DNA of 64,000 bases from contig NZ_CP059162.1 in NCBI RefSeq assembly GCF_013466605.1, positions 6,882,001 to 6,946,000 of the forward strand, written 5' to 3'. A model generated the notes under the pieces. The model was not told the origin of the DNA. It searched no databases and saw only the letters and a program-made list of their open reading frames with translations. The translations under genes were made by a program, and so were the position numbers. The first letter of the stretch is position 1. Every line of letters begins with the position of its first letter. The DNA comes from Pseudomonas chlororaphis subsp. aurantiaca (GTDB lineage: Bacteria > Pseudomonadota > Gammaproteobacteria > Pseudomonadales > Pseudomonadaceae). Positions 7,990-17,981 of this stretch are shown here, one piece after another.

Positions 7990-8723
7990 TCCGCTCGCGC
8001 AAACATCTCGGCCTAGCCCTCGCGCTCATGCTGCTCGCCGGCTGCAAGATCGATCTGTACAACGGCCTGTCCGAGCAGGAAGCGAACGAGATGCTCGCGC
8101 TGCTCATGCTGCGCGACATCGCGGCGGAAAAGCAGACCATCAAGGGTGGCACAGTCTCGATCAAGGTCGACAAGAGCCAATTCTCCGAAGCGGTCGAAGT
8201 ACTGCGTCAGCATGGCCTGCCGCGCAAGACCACGGCTTCGATGGAAGACTTGTTTCCATCTGGCCAGTTGGTGACATCGCCCGTTCAGGAACAGGCCAAG
8301 ATCCTGTTCCTGAAGGAGCAGCAGCTCGAGGCCATGCTCACCAGCATGGACGGCGTGGTGAACGCACGGGTTTCGGTGGCCGAAAGCGTGCCGCAGTCGC
8401 GGCGTGAAAGCCCGGTGCTCTCGGCCTCCGTGCTGGTTCAATACACGCCTGATCGCAACCTGGCCAGCCGCGAAACGGATATCCGCGGCCTGGTGCAGAA
8501 AGGCGTGCCAAATTTAAAAGCGGAGAATATCAGCGTGGTGCTGCAATCCACCGAATACCGCTATCGCCCGCAGCTCGATCCGGCTCAAGGCGCCACGGAC
8601 GAAAACGCCCTGGTGCGTTATCGCGTACCGCTGGCGGCCTCACTGGGTATCGTCTCGCTGTTATGCCTGGGGATACACGCCTGGCGCCAGCGCCCAACAC
8701 TGCGACGCTTGGGTAAATCATGA
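7986..8723 (+). CDS. sctJ: inner membrane ring lipoprotein SctJ (SsaJ/EscJ/YscJ)
   Basis: A 245-residue lipoprotein of the inner membrane ring (SsaJ 249 aa). A signal peptide ends in the lipobox LLAGC (Cys at about residue 19), followed by KIDLYNGLSEQEANEM, the hallmark start of mature SctJ/PrgK proteins. The RBM domains are followed by a C-terminal membrane helix (about 214-233, PLAASLGIVSLLCLGIHAW). It overlaps both neighbours by a few bases, showing tight translational coupling in the needle operon. Confidence 0.96.
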   Translation: MIRSRKHLGLALALMLLAGCKIDLYNGLSEQEANEMLALLMLRDIAAEKQTIKGGTVSIKVDKSQFSEAVEVLRQHGLPRKTTASMEDLFPSGQLVTSPVQEQAKILFLKEQQLEAMLTSMDGVVNARVSVAESVPQSRRESPVLSASVLVQYTPDRNLASRETDIRGLVQKGVPNLKAENISVVLQSTEYRYRPQLDPAQGATDENALVRYRVPLAASLGIVSLLCLGIHAWRQRPTLRRLGKS

Positions 8724-9328
8724 GCGGACCGCTGCACAAAGAAGTCAAACGCCTGCATCGACTGGCTTGGCAGCCAGGCGCGTGGCTCGATACGAGCTGG
8801 TGGTCGAGCCTGGGGCTTGCCGACTGGGAGGCGCTCTATGCACGACATGTGTCATGCCGCCCCGCCATCGATGCCGCCCTGGTGGCCCGGCGCGGTTACC
8901 CCGACGGGCCGCTTCCCGGCTCGCTGAATGCACGCCAGACCGCACTGCTGGCACTGGAGCCGCGCCTCGTGACGCTAACCACTGCGCTTGGCCTGATCGC
9001 TCTTGATTGTCCCGAATACCTGCTGCTGCGCGAGCATCGCCAAGCGCTCTCCCCACGCCTGGGCGACCGTGCTTGCGAGCAACTCTTCGCCCTGCACCGA
9101 GGCTGGAACGCCCTACCGGCGATCGAGAACAACGCCAGCCTGAACGAAACCGTGCTTCAGGCGGGTACCCAATGGCTGACACGGCAAGCTGGCTCTTGCG
9201 CAGTCACCCACGCACTGCTCGGGTTACTGCCATTCGCCACGAACAGCGTCTCGGATTCGCACGGTCCGAAGCCAAGCGGCACTGCGAGCGCCCAGGACTG
9301 GCTCATCAAGATTGGACGATTCCTATGA
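8720..9328 (+). CDS. sctK: sorting platform protein SctK
   Basis: A 202-residue cytoplasmic protein expected to link the inner membrane ring to SctQ in the sorting platform. The mostly helical, Leu/Ala/Trp-rich sequence has no membrane segment. SctK proteins are poorly conserved, so the identification rests mainly on position between sctJ and sctL and on length. The start overlaps the sctJ stop (ATGA), and its stop overlaps the sctL start. Confidence 0.75.
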   Translation: MSGPLHKEVKRLHRLAWQPGAWLDTSWWSSLGLADWEALYARHVSCRPAIDAALVARRGYPDGPLPGSLNARQTALLALEPRLVTLTTALGLIALDCPEYLLLREHRQALSPRLGDRACEQLFALHRGWNALPAIENNASLNETVLQAGTQWLTRQAGSCAVTHALLGLLPFATNSVSDSHGPKPSGTASAQDWLIKIGRFL

Positions 9329-9981
9329 ACGGGCCCTTCATGCCAATCACCTATTTGCCCGGCCCCGCTCCACTGGAAACCATCGTCAGCGCCGAGGCAC
9401 TGGCACATCACTACAACGCACAGCGCATCGTCGACAGCGCCAACGAAAAATCGGCGCAAATCCTCGCCGAACTCGAGCGCAAGATGGCCGCGACCCGTGG
9501 CGAGATACGCAGGATTCGCGAGCAAGCGCGTCAGGCGGGTCTCTCCGAAGCACAGGAAGAACTCGACAGGCTACGCGCCGACACCATCGCACAAAGCGTC
9601 GAATGGCTCGTTGCCGAGGACGAACTCGAACGCCGCATCGCCAACGACCTCGATGCACGACTACGCACCCTGCTCGCTCAAGCCCTCGCCACATGGCTCG
9701 ACGAACGCAACGCCGTCGACGACGTGATGCAACGCGTGCGGCAGCGCCTTGAAAGAATGGCCGACGATGAATTCGCCACGCTATACGTCGCGCCCAGCGT
9801 CGAACACGCCGTGCGCGAACGGTTCAGCGCCACGCCACGAGTGCGGGTCCATATCGATGCGGAATTGAGCGAAGGACAAGCACGCCTCGAATCCCGTCTC
9901 ACCATCATACGTTTCGACCTGGAGGCACATCGTGACCTCATCCTCGAACGCCTCGTACGACCCTGCCAGGAGTCGACGTGA
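9325..9981 (+). CDS. sctL: ATPase stator protein SctL (SsaK/EscL, FliH-like)
   Basis: A 218-residue FliH/YscL-type regulator that holds the ATPase SctN to the sorting platform. A long charged coiled coil covers about residues 35-90, followed by the globular C-terminal domain typical of the family. The ATG at 9325 overlaps the sctK stop as ATGA; longer readings of this frame run back through sctK and are not credible. Next gene sctW starts with GTG inside its stop codon. Confidence 0.9.
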   Translation: MNGPFMPITYLPGPAPLETIVSAEALAHHYNAQRIVDSANEKSAQILAELERKMAATRGEIRRIREQARQAGLSEAQEELDRLRADTIAQSVEWLVAEDELERRIANDLDARLRTLLAQALATWLDERNAVDDVMQRVRQRLERMADDEFATLYVAPSVEHAVRERFSATPRVRVHIDAELSEGQARLESRLTIIRFDLEAHRDLILERLVRPCQEST

Positions 9982-11060
9982 TCAATAGAATCGACAGTAC
10001 GTCAACCGCCAGCAGCGGGCTGATCAACACCCAACAGACGGCGGCCAAGGAAGGGGCACGACAGATCTTTCCCGCGCGCTCGGCGCTGGACCAGGCGCAA
10101 TCGGCATTGAAACCCGGTACGGCACCGCCGGCAGCGGTGCTGCAGCCCTCCAGCCTTGCCGAAGTTATGGAGGATGCCGGTTTCGCGTTGCATCAGCACC
10201 GCTCCGAATCGCGCCAGGGCACCCGTGGAATGCAACGGCCACGCGCACAATCCATGCTCCAGCAGCTCGTGCAGCAGATGAAGGACCATGGCGATGCACG
10301 GCTGGAAGACTTGTTGAAGCGAATTCCCCAGATCGACAACGAGGAAGACCTCGCCGACAGCATGCGTCAAGGAGGTTTCGATGCCGGCGAGATAGCCTTG
10401 CTGCTGGCCGCGCTGACCGCCGACGAAAAACGCAAGGATAGCGCCCGCCGCCGCAGGCTCGAGGCCGCGCTCGACCAGGTCATGGAAGACGACCAGTGGG
10501 CACTGCAACTGTTCTGCTCGCTGGAGTTCGGCCTGCAAAGCGCCACCAACCTCGCGGCACTCAAGCAGTTGTATCAGCGCGCGACCGGCCGGCAGACGCG
10601 CCTGACCCAATGGTTCGACGAATTCCGCCGCCTGCCGGACCGGCGGCGGAAACTGCGCGCGCTGATCCGTGCGCTGGCATTCGAACTGTCCGCGCAAGAG
10701 GCCGTCACCGACGAGCAATTGGCATCCGTCATCACCGACCTGAAGCGTATCCTGCACTTCTTCAGCATCGAAGATCACTGCGGGCGCGTCGCCGAGCAAA
10801 TGAGCCAGGAGGCACTGGACAGTGAGTCCATCATGCTCGCCCTGCTCGACACAATCCAACAACCCTGGATTTACGCCGACTGGCTGGACGAACGCACGCG
10901 CCGCGATTTACCCGGCGACCAACCGCGCCATGGCTACGCTCGCCATCTGAAAGAGCTGACCAAGCTCCTGCCAGACGACTGCTTCGACAACATCGAACAG
11001 CGCGACTCCATCCTTGATGCTTTCAACGAACTCCTCGATCGACTGGACAACGAGGAATGA
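9978..11060 (+). CDS. sctW: gatekeeper SctW (SsaL/SepL/YopN-TyeA class)
   Basis: A 360-residue gatekeeper that controls the switch from translocator to effector secretion. It corresponds to SsaL (338 aa) and carries the YopN-like N-terminal and TyeA-like C-terminal helical domains in one chain. The TyeA-like end contains the segment LLDTIQQPWIYADWLDE. Position after sctL equals ssaL after ssaK in SPI-2. A GTG start at 9978 follows CAGGAG and overlaps the sctL stop. In SPI-2 it works with SsaB and SsaM, both also encoded here. Confidence 0.9.
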   Translation: MINRIDSTSTASSGLINTQQTAAKEGARQIFPARSALDQAQSALKPGTAPPAAVLQPSSLAEVMEDAGFALHQHRSESRQGTRGMQRPRAQSMLQQLVQQMKDHGDARLEDLLKRIPQIDNEEDLADSMRQGGFDAGEIALLLAALTADEKRKDSARRRRLEAALDQVMEDDQWALQLFCSLEFGLQSATNLAALKQLYQRATGRQTRLTQWFDEFRRLPDRRRKLRALIRALAFELSAQEAVTDEQLASVITDLKRILHFFSIEDHCGRVAEQMSQEALDSESIMLALLDTIQQPWIYADWLDERTRRDLPGDQPRHGYARHLKELTKLLPDDCFDNIEQRDSILDAFNELLDRLDNEE

Positions 11061-11100
11061 CCCGTCGCCCGTGCATCATCGTGCTTCTCTCTACTGGCAC

Positions 11101-11118
11101 TTCAGGTCATTGCCCGAT
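11101..11118 (+). promoter_or_regulatory. 18-bp palindromic operator candidate, site 2
   Basis: TTCAGGTCATTGCCCGAT, in the 145-bp gap between sctW and the giant gene, ending 87 bp before its ATG. It implies that the giant gene has its own promoter in addition to any read-through from the needle operon. Confidence 0.7.
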
Positions 11119-11205
11119 GTCTCGGCTGTCGTTCCATAGCGAAGATACAACCTGCCCGTCATTCACGGTCACGGACCCAAGCTTCGCTTTCAGGAAACGA
11201 TCGCC

Positions 11206-14200
11206 ATGCATCTCTCCTTGCAACGCTACCAATACACCGTTGCCCCTTCGCCCATGCAGACCGCCACGTCCACCGAACAACCACAAGGCTCGCTGGGCCA
11301 ATTGCTCGAACGTCTGCAAAATGGCCAAGCCCTTTCGACCAACCAGCAAAAGCAGGTCCTGCACGTGCTTGCCCAGAGCGAGACGAACGGCGACCGGGAA
11401 CGTCCCGGCGAACTGAACGGCCAGGGCGTCACACTGCGCGACGAACAGGGCGCGGCCTATTTCAGTCTTCCCGGTAGCCATGCAAGCAGCGGTAAAATTG
11501 AGCTTCGCGGGCAAGACGATGGTCTGTTCCATGGCCTCGACGCTGAGCGGCGACAGACCGCCAGCGGCCCCTTCCTCCACGCGTTGCTGAGCGCCGCGCG
11601 CGGTACCGAGGTCGAGACCAATCCGGCGCATACCGACGACCTCGCGCAGCACCTGGGCGCTTACGCGCTCGCTCATGCAGAGGAGCTTGAGCGCTCGTTC
11701 GAAAACCTCGGACCCACCAGCGCCGAAACCGCTCCAACGGTGAGCGCGGCCAACGACAATGGCGATGTCCAGGAGCACCTGCTGCGCAATGTCCTGACCC
11801 GTACCGTTTCCCAAGTGGCGACCCGCATCAGCGCTCGGATGCTCGATCAGGTCCTCGCCGGCACTGTGCTCGAAGGGCTCCGCTTCGAAGACATGACTCA
11901 ACTCCAGCCAGTGCTGGAGCAGTTCCGCGACGGCGAGCGCCCTTTGACCCTGCGTCTGCAAGGTCTGGCCGACGCCCTGGGCCGCGTGGCCAGGAGCCCG
12001 GACGGCGCCGTGGCCAACGCCCAGCAATGCCTCGAACTGTGTCTGAAAGCCGCCAGACTCGCCGAAACTATCCGTGACGAAGGCGTGAGCCTGGATGCCA
12101 TGCAACGGGCGCTCACGCACATGCACGAGGCCCTGGAGCAGCCCATGCTCAAGAGCTGGGGCGACACCTCTGGGGCACGTGCAACCCTCGTGCAAGCCAG
12201 CCAATGGCTGGGCGAGTTAGCGCCGTTTCTCGGTCATGACGTGTCGCTGAAGGACTTTCTCGTCTCACTCAGCGAAAGCCCGACACTCAAGGAGATACTC
12301 TCAACGCAATACCAGGGCGCCGTACAGGTATTCGATGAGCTTGGCAGCTTGTTCGGTGCATTAAGGGAACGCCAGGTAGAAGCACCCGCCGCAAGCTCAC
12401 TGGGGCAGGTGGCCTGGTTGCTGGGGCAGGTGGGTAGCAGCCAATTGGGGCAACTACTTTCCGAACGACTGAGCGATACGTTCGAACCCCTCTTCGCCAC
12501 CTTGCAGAGCGCCAAGCATGCCGTGGCGGCGCTACGCGAGTTCCCCAGCGAACAATCCATGCTGCAACAGCTCCAATGGCTGGGCGAACGAATGGGACAA
12601 GGCGATTTCGAGCAGGCATTGCCTCGAGCGTTGCGCGAATCACTGCAAGACGGCATCAGGGGCCTACCCGTCTCGCTGGGACACATGCTGCACCTGGCGC
12701 CGCAACTGGCCCGTTACCCCAAGGACGGCGACTGGCAGGAAAAGCTAAGCTGGGGCGCACAATTGCTCAGCACTCCCGATGCCAGCCCGTTCTTGCAGCA
12801 GGTCCTACCCGAGCCGCTTTCTCAGCTTCTGGTGAAACCTTTCCAAGCGCTGCATCAGGCCCAAGACTTCCCTAGCAGCGCCTCTCCCCTAGCCCAGTTG
12901 CAATGGACCGCCAGTCTGCTGGCCAGGCCGGAGAACCTAGCGCTTCTGCAGCACTACGCACCGGCGGGCTATGACCAGGTACTCGCCCAATTGGGCAACC
13001 TCTCGGCGCTCAGCCAGAGCGCTGCCGCGCTGCGCCAGACCCTCGCCAGCGACAGCGCCTGGCCGAGCAAGGTCAAGGGCGTGGCGCAGCTGCTCCTGCA
13101 ACCGCTGGCCCAGGAACTCAAGCGCCATCCGGAGCTGCTGCTGAAAACCGCGAGCTGGGCCAGCGGCGGCAACAAGACCACGGTCGGTGCGGCGCTCACC
13201 GCGCTACGCTTGTACACCACAATGCCGCAGGGTTTGAGCCCTAGCGAAAAAACCTCCTGGATTTTCAAGAGTGCCCTGCGCGAAGTGCTAAACGAGTACA
13301 GCGCGACGCTGGGCCTAGCGGTGACCCATGGGGAGAAGTTCCGCACCCTGCTCAACTACGCGAAACAGACGGTGCAGTTGTACCAGGCGTGGTCGAACCC
13401 GAAGCGGATGGAGCGGGAACTGGGCAATCTGACCGAGTTGCTCAAGCGAGACCTGCCCCTGCCTGACAACCTCAAACCGCTGCTTGATGCCCTGCCGGCC
13501 CTTCCAGCGCTGCTGCACGCCCACCAACAATACAAGGCACAGCCGGACAGCCTGCCTTGGCAGGAGCGCCTCTCGCGCATCGGCGGGCAGCTCTCCAGCA
13601 GCGATAGCCTAGCGCTCAAGCGCGTGCTCGATAGTGTCGAAGCCTATGCGGTGAACGGGCTGGTCGATGGCGCGAACCGGGCCATGCAGGCGCTATCCAA
13701 CCACGACCCGCTGAAATTCCCGGCAGCTCAAGCCAATAACGTCCCCCCGGGCAATGGCGTGTCAAGCCTGATCGATGCTAACGATCCCTATATCCAGGCG
13801 TTCGAAGCCTTGGCAGCGCAAGCGGGCGTGGGGCCGGCCACGCACAACGTGCCGAGTGCCCCTGCGGCCACAGTAAACGCGTCTGCCGCGCCATCCATCG
13901 GCAACACCTCCACCGCCGCGCTCATGGCCGGGGGTGGCGCACTGGGTCTGATCGGCTCGCTCGGCTTGCTCGGCTATGGCCTGTACCAGCGCAACCAGCC
14001 GCAGGAAGCGATGCCGCGCGCCTTCGAGATGAAAGTGTTCAGCGACAAGCGCCCCGAAGCCACGGGGCAAGCCGCCAACGGCAGTGAACGTGAAAAACTG
14101 GTAGCCAATTGGGAGATCGTCATCGATATCGACGAGGTCAAGCAGGACACCGTCATCGATATCGAAAGCAGCGAGCATGAGACGCTCGTCGCTACCAACA

Positions 14201-17200
14201 TTGCCGTCAACGTCGAGGAAGGGGACCTTGATGATGGCTTCGACATCAACGAGAAACTGGCATCCATGACGCCATCCAGCCCGCCCCGAAGCGGCGGTGG
14301 ATTGCAGAGCACCCCTGCCCTGGTGATGCTGGGTTTGGTTGCGGGTGCCTCCGGGTTGGCGATGGCCAAGGGGTTGTACGACTTGAGCAACGTCCCGGAG
14401 CCGGCCAGCCCGGCCACCAACCCGCCTGACTCGACAACGGAGCCAACCGCCCCAACCACGGACCAGCCCGAGGCTGCAAGCCTGGCCCCCCTGGACGAAC
14501 TCGACTACCTGAATCTGACCGACGACCTCGACAGGATCGATGGCGAGGTGCGCGAACTGCTCGCCCATGGGCAGACCTACGATATCGACGAGCTGCAGCG
14601 GCTGATCGACGATATCGACCAAACCCTGGAACTGCTAGGCGACATCGAGGGTGCCTTGGGCGTGAACCTCGACGACGTGCCGACCAAAGCAACTGCAACG
14701 CACGCTACCGTCCAAGCCCATCACCGCGCTAAGCGCTCCATCGGCTCGAACGATATCCGCACGCAACAGCAGGCCTTACACAACGCTGATGCCGCGCTGC
14801 AAAAAGACCCCAACGACCTGGGCGCGCTGGCGCAGAGCAAGCAAAGCCTGTCGCGGCTACGCCGCGACCTCGAAAGCCTCCAGTTGCCGGCCTCGCAGAG
14901 CGAAGCGCTGACCACGGCGCAAAAGCGAAAAGCCGAGCAAGTCATCCAGGCTGTCGACCGGCTATTGGAACCCCCGGAGTTTCCGCCAAGCCCGATCGAC
15001 TTCCTGGAAATCCAGCTCACCGCCCTGGCTACCAAGCATGACTGCCTGAATAACATCGATAGAAAAACAAAAGTCAAGGTCAACTATGTAAGCGAAAGGG
15101 CCAAATTCGGCCTAAACACGATGATTTCAGCAGAAAAGAGAAGCGTAAAAGAGTTCGACCTTATCGATATTCTACGCCGCGAGCATATCCGCTTCCTAAA
15201 CAAGAACAATGAAGGCCCTGGCTACGAGCGAATCTCCTTCAACGATGCCAGGCTACCCAATGCTTTACTGAATGACATCCTGGCTACCGATGTCGAGGCC
15301 CAATACCATGCGCTGATCGACGCGTTCAAAGCAGATGCCCATAGAAATCCGGAGTTATTGGCAAAACGCAAAGAAAAACTGCAGAAAAATATACAGGGAA
15401 TAGTCAAAAATATAGTAAATAAATACCCTCGTTTTCCTGATATCAGCTACCTGAAAAAGTTCCTGCAGAACCAACAAGCCAGTCAAGCCAAACTGAACAT
15501 CCCAGGCACCCCAACTGCCAACTTGAAAGACAGTTTCTTCATTGAGACCAGAAATGGCGGCGGCTTTCTGTTCTTCCTGAATAACCAGCGAGTGTACAAA
15601 CTACCGGAAAACGAGCAGGCGCGCAGGACCTTTATCGAAGGAAATCAGAACCTGCAAAAAGATATCAAGGCCGCCCTCCCTCTGTTCGAGCAACTCGACT
15701 TAGGCGACAAAAGTCTTCGCTACGCATACTCCATGCCTAATCAGATGAATCTTTACAAGGGTCAATACGTCCCAATTCTGGCATTCCAAAAGACATCGAA
15801 TATTGTCGACTCACTGTCGAATATCGGCTTGGAGCACGATAAAGCCAATATGGATACCTTGGCGGTCTCCGACGGTGAAATCTCCTGGGACAAGTGGATG
15901 GCTGCCGCGCGTTTTGCCAGTTTCGCACTGTCGCTGGCTCTACCAGTCGCCGCCGCCGCACCGGCGTTGGCCAGCCGGGCGATGCTACTTGGCGTGTTGA
16001 ATACCGTGCAAACGCTGGGTCTTTCGACCGCGCCCAACGTTCTGAAGTCGATGTACGCCGACCTTCCCGAAGAGCGCGCCCAAGCCCTGAAAGCAGCCAC
16101 CATAGATCTGATCGGCGAAGTCGGCGGCTGGGGCCTGACCGGCCTGAGCAAGGTCGGCGCTTTCAACAAGTTGAGCGAGAAGGTCAACAACATTGTCAAC
16201 AAGATGAAAAAGAAACCGGTGAACCTGCCAGACACACCACCGGTACAGATGCCCAAGCGCCCGCCAGCGCAAGAGCTGCCCATCGACCTGTTGAAAACCA
16301 AACCCCAGTACCAGGCGGTTGATGACTTCTTGAAGGAGCGAATACAGGGTTACGCAAGATACGTCCAGACGCCCGCGCTGAACTGCTCCCACGCCATGCG
16401 GGATGTCATCAGCGCTCTGGAGGGGAGGCTACCAAGCACCCTGTCAGTCAGGAACATTGAAAAGGTCGGGGTCATCATGGCCAAGCCAGAAGGCGTGGAC
16501 TCCCTGGCCAATCACTTTCTGGTAAAGGCCAATATCAACAATAAGGATATGGTGATCGACCTAACCGCCGGACAATTCCGCACCGGTCACAATATTACCG
16601 GTGGCGGCTTTATCGGAACCCTCGACGAGTGGCTGGAAACCTTCAGCAAGCTGGAAAAGAATAACGGCCGTATGATCGCGATCAAGACTACCGGCAAGAA
16701 CGTAGACCTCGTCAAGGAGGTGAACGATACGATCACCAACGCCAAGAATATTTTCGATCTGCCACAAAGCGGCTTCAATCTCATTCATCAACCGCCGTGG
16801 TTCACCCAGGCTTCCGCTCATGATCTGGCGCAACGCTTCGCCGAAACCTGGAAGAACAGTCGAGAAAAACTGCTGGGTAGCCTGGACCAACTGGGTGATG
16901 CGATGCCCTTCAACATGGAAAGCCTGCCCGGCCCATTACTGAGCCGTCTGGACAAGCAACTCCTGAAGGCAACGGTCAAGACACTACTGCCCAATTCGGA
17001 CAGCGATGTCGAGCTGAACAGGCTGCTCGATGAGATCGAACAAAAGCGGCAGCAACTGCTTGGCAATCAAGCGATCAGCGAATCCACCACTGCAACACCA
17101 AGCAGCACGTCCAGTACCGCAAGTACGACAGAGGCCAGCTCATCGACTGCCATTTCCGCGCTCAACCTCAAATTACAACAGATGGTGCAACTCATGCCGT

Positions 17201-17487
17201 CTTCGATCGAACGGGACGACTTATCGAGCATCATGGCTAACATAGAGCACATCGCCAACCAACTTAACTTCGACAGTTATTTAAGGGAAGACATCAACTC
17301 ACCTTCCGCCCAGGAAACCCAGAGACTGATCAGCGACTTGCAAAACTCCCTAAAAGCAAGAGAGAAAGAAATAGACCAGATTGAAGACAAGTTCACAAAT
17401 TATATAAAAATAGGGGAATTTTACATTTATTACGACGCCATAACCACAATGCTCAGCGATTCTAAACGACCCAGTGACAGTGATTGA
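11206..17487 (+). CDS. giant candidate effector with C-terminal Pasteurella-toxin-like Cys-His-Asp domain
   Basis: A 2,093-residue protein with no close named match recognised. Residues about 340-860 hold degenerate helical repeats of about 50 residues (W..KL..GAQLL...P pattern). Two glycine-rich hydrophobic helices lie at about 906-930 and 1038-1060, and a third at about 1570-1600. The region about 1240-1720 resembles the N-terminal part of 'dermonecrotic toxin'-type proteins common in Pseudomonas. Near the C-terminus, Cys1727 (ALNCSHAM), His1770 (SLANHFLV) and Asp1785 (VIDLTAGQ) are spaced 43 and 15, as in the papain-like deamidase domain of Pasteurella multocida toxin and OspI. A Ser/Thr-rich linker lies at about 1960-1985. 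The 3' part is lower in GC. Its place after sctW and its own operator-like site suggest a type III substrate; secretion and activity are inferred. Confidence 0.75.
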   Translation: MHLSLQRYQYTVAPSPMQTATSTEQPQGSLGQLLERLQNGQALSTNQQKQVLHVLAQSETNGDRERPGELNGQGVTLRDEQGAAYFSLPGSHASSGKIELRGQDDGLFHGLDAERRQTASGPFLHALLSAARGTEVETNPAHTDDLAQHLGAYALAHAEELERSFENLGPTSAETAPTVSAANDNGDVQEHLLRNVLTRTVSQVATRISARMLDQVLAGTVLEGLRFEDMTQLQPVLEQFRDGERPLTLRLQGLADALGRVARSPDGAVANAQQCLELCLKAARLAETIRDEGVSLDAMQRALTHMHEALEQPMLKSWGDTSGARATLVQASQWLGELAPFLGHDVSLKDFLVSLSESPTLKEILSTQYQGAVQVFDELGSLFGALRERQVEAPAASSLGQVAWLLGQVGSSQLGQLLSERLSDTFEPLFATLQSAKHAVAALREFPSEQSMLQQLQWLGERMGQGDFEQALPRALRESLQDGIRGLPVSLGHMLHLAPQLARYPKDGDWQEKLSWGAQLLSTPDASPFLQQVLPEPLSQLLVKPFQALHQAQDFPSSASPLAQLQWTASLLARPENLALLQHYAPAGYDQVLAQLGNLSALSQSAAALRQTLASDSAWPSKVKGVAQLLLQPLAQELKRHPELLLKTASWASGGNKTTVGAALTALRLYTTMPQGLSPSEKTSWIFKSALREVLNEYSATLGLAVTHGEKFRTLLNYAKQTVQLYQAWSNPKRMERELGNLTELLKRDLPLPDNLKPLLDALPALPALLHAHQQYKAQPDSLPWQERLSRIGGQLSSSDSLALKRVLDSVEAYAVNGLVDGANRAMQALSNHDPLKFPAAQANNVPPGNGVSSLIDANDPYIQAFEALAAQAGVGPATHNVPSAPAATVNASAAPSIGNTSTAALMAGGGALGLIGSLGLLGYGLYQRNQPQEAMPRAFEMKVFSDKRPEATGQAANGSEREKLVANWEIVIDIDEVKQDTVIDIESSEHETLVATNIAVNVEEGDLDDGFDINEKLASMTPSSPPRSGGGLQSTPALVMLGLVAGASGLAMAKGLYDLSNVPEPASPATNPPDSTTEPTAPTTDQPEAASLAPLDELDYLNLTDDLDRIDGEVRELLAHGQTYDIDELQRLIDDIDQTLELLGDIEGALGVNLDDVPTKATATHATVQAHHRAKRSIGSNDIRTQQQALHNADAALQKDPNDLGALAQSKQSLSRLRRDLESLQLPASQSEALTTAQKRKAEQVIQAVDRLLEPPEFPPSPIDFLEIQLTALATKHDCLNNIDRKTKVKVNYVSERAKFGLNTMISAEKRSVKEFDLIDILRREHIRFLNKNNEGPGYERISFNDARLPNALLNDILATDVEAQYHALIDAFKADAHRNPELLAKRKEKLQKNIQGIVKNIVNKYPRFPDISYLKKFLQNQQASQAKLNIPGTPTANLKDSFFIETRNGGGFLFFLNNQRVYKLPENEQARRTFIEGNQNLQKDIKAALPLFEQLDLGDKSLRYAYSMPNQMNLYKGQYVPILAFQKTSNIVDSLSNIGLEHDKANMDTLAVSDGEISWDKWMAAARFASFALSLALPVAAAAPALASRAMLLGVLNTVQTLGLSTAPNVLKSMYADLPEERAQALKAATIDLIGEVGGWGLTGLSKVGAFNKLSEKVNNIVNKMKKKPVNLPDTPPVQMPKRPPAQELPIDLLKTKPQYQAVDDFLKERIQGYARYVQTPALNCSHAMRDVISALEGRLPSTLSVRNIEKVGVIMAKPEGVDSLANHFLVKANINNKDMVIDLTAGQFRTGHNITGGGFIGTLDEWLETFSKLEKNNGRMIAIKTTGKNVDLVKEVNDTITNAKNIFDLPQSGFNLIHQPPWFTQASAHDLAQRFAETWKNSREKLLGSLDQLGDAMPFNMESLPGPLLSRLDKQLLKATVKTLLPNSDSDVELNRLLDEIEQKRQQLLGNQAISESTTATPSSTSSTASTTEASSSTAISALNLKLQQMVQLMPSSIERDDLSSIMANIEHIANQLNFDSYLREDINSPSAQETQRLISDLQNSLKAREKEIDQIEDKFTNYIKIGEFYIYYDAITTMLSDSKRPSDSD

Positions 17488-17885
17488 TGAAGAAGCCCGA
17501 AAACGCCTACTTTCCACGCTGGAAATACGTAGCGCGGGAATGCGCCAAGAGTGTGTGGGTGGCTTTGCGTGGCTCCGGGCGCTGCCCTCTTCCGAACGCG
17601 ACCCGCCCCTCTCCCTGAAGCGGAGAGGGGTAATCCACGCCGGGAAGTCCGAGCGAACCTGAAGCCCAACGCGTCTGAAACTGCAAACAGGCGGTGGGGG
17701 CGCGACTGCGCCCCATCAGGAGGCCGAGTGGAAGCGTTGCAAAGCGCAGTAACAGCCGAAGGGCGAGCGTAGCGAGTCAGGGGGACGAGCGGCATGGATG
17801 CCGCGAGAGGCGTGTGGGGCCAGGGATGGCCCACACCGGATTGCCAATACGCTATGAGCTCCATTCCCGGTAGGCAGCCAAGAAA
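17488..17885. other. non-coding spacer between convergent genes
   Basis: About 400 bp with no credible gene between the giant gene and the cyclase terminator. It contains several short hairpins, for instance CCCCTCTCC-ctgaagc-GGAGAGGGG near 17606-17630 and GGGGCGCGac-tGCGCCCC near 17696-17714. It reads like degenerate intergenic repeat DNA; no function can be assigned. Confidence 0.4.
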
Positions 17886-17919
17886 CAAAAAATCCGCTGC
17901 CGGATATCTGGCAGCGGAT
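17886..17919 (-). terminator. Rho-independent terminator after the cyclase gene
   Basis: A 10-bp stem (ATCCGCTGCC at 17892-17901 with GGCAGCGGAT at 17910-17919, loop of 8) followed on the minus strand by a run of six T. It lies about 60 bp after the stop of the ExoY-like gene and ends the minus-strand operon. Confidence 0.85.
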
Positions 17920-17981
17920 CCTCAGGGCGCCCCGGCAACCGCCCTGCTTCAGCTGTTTTTGCCTTGCCTCACCCCGGCGTG

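Noticed and set aside
11057..11416. Small plus-strand frame between sctW and the giant gene
   Set aside because: Cys/Pro/Arg-rich product with no family resemblance; the second half overlaps the giant gene in another frame.
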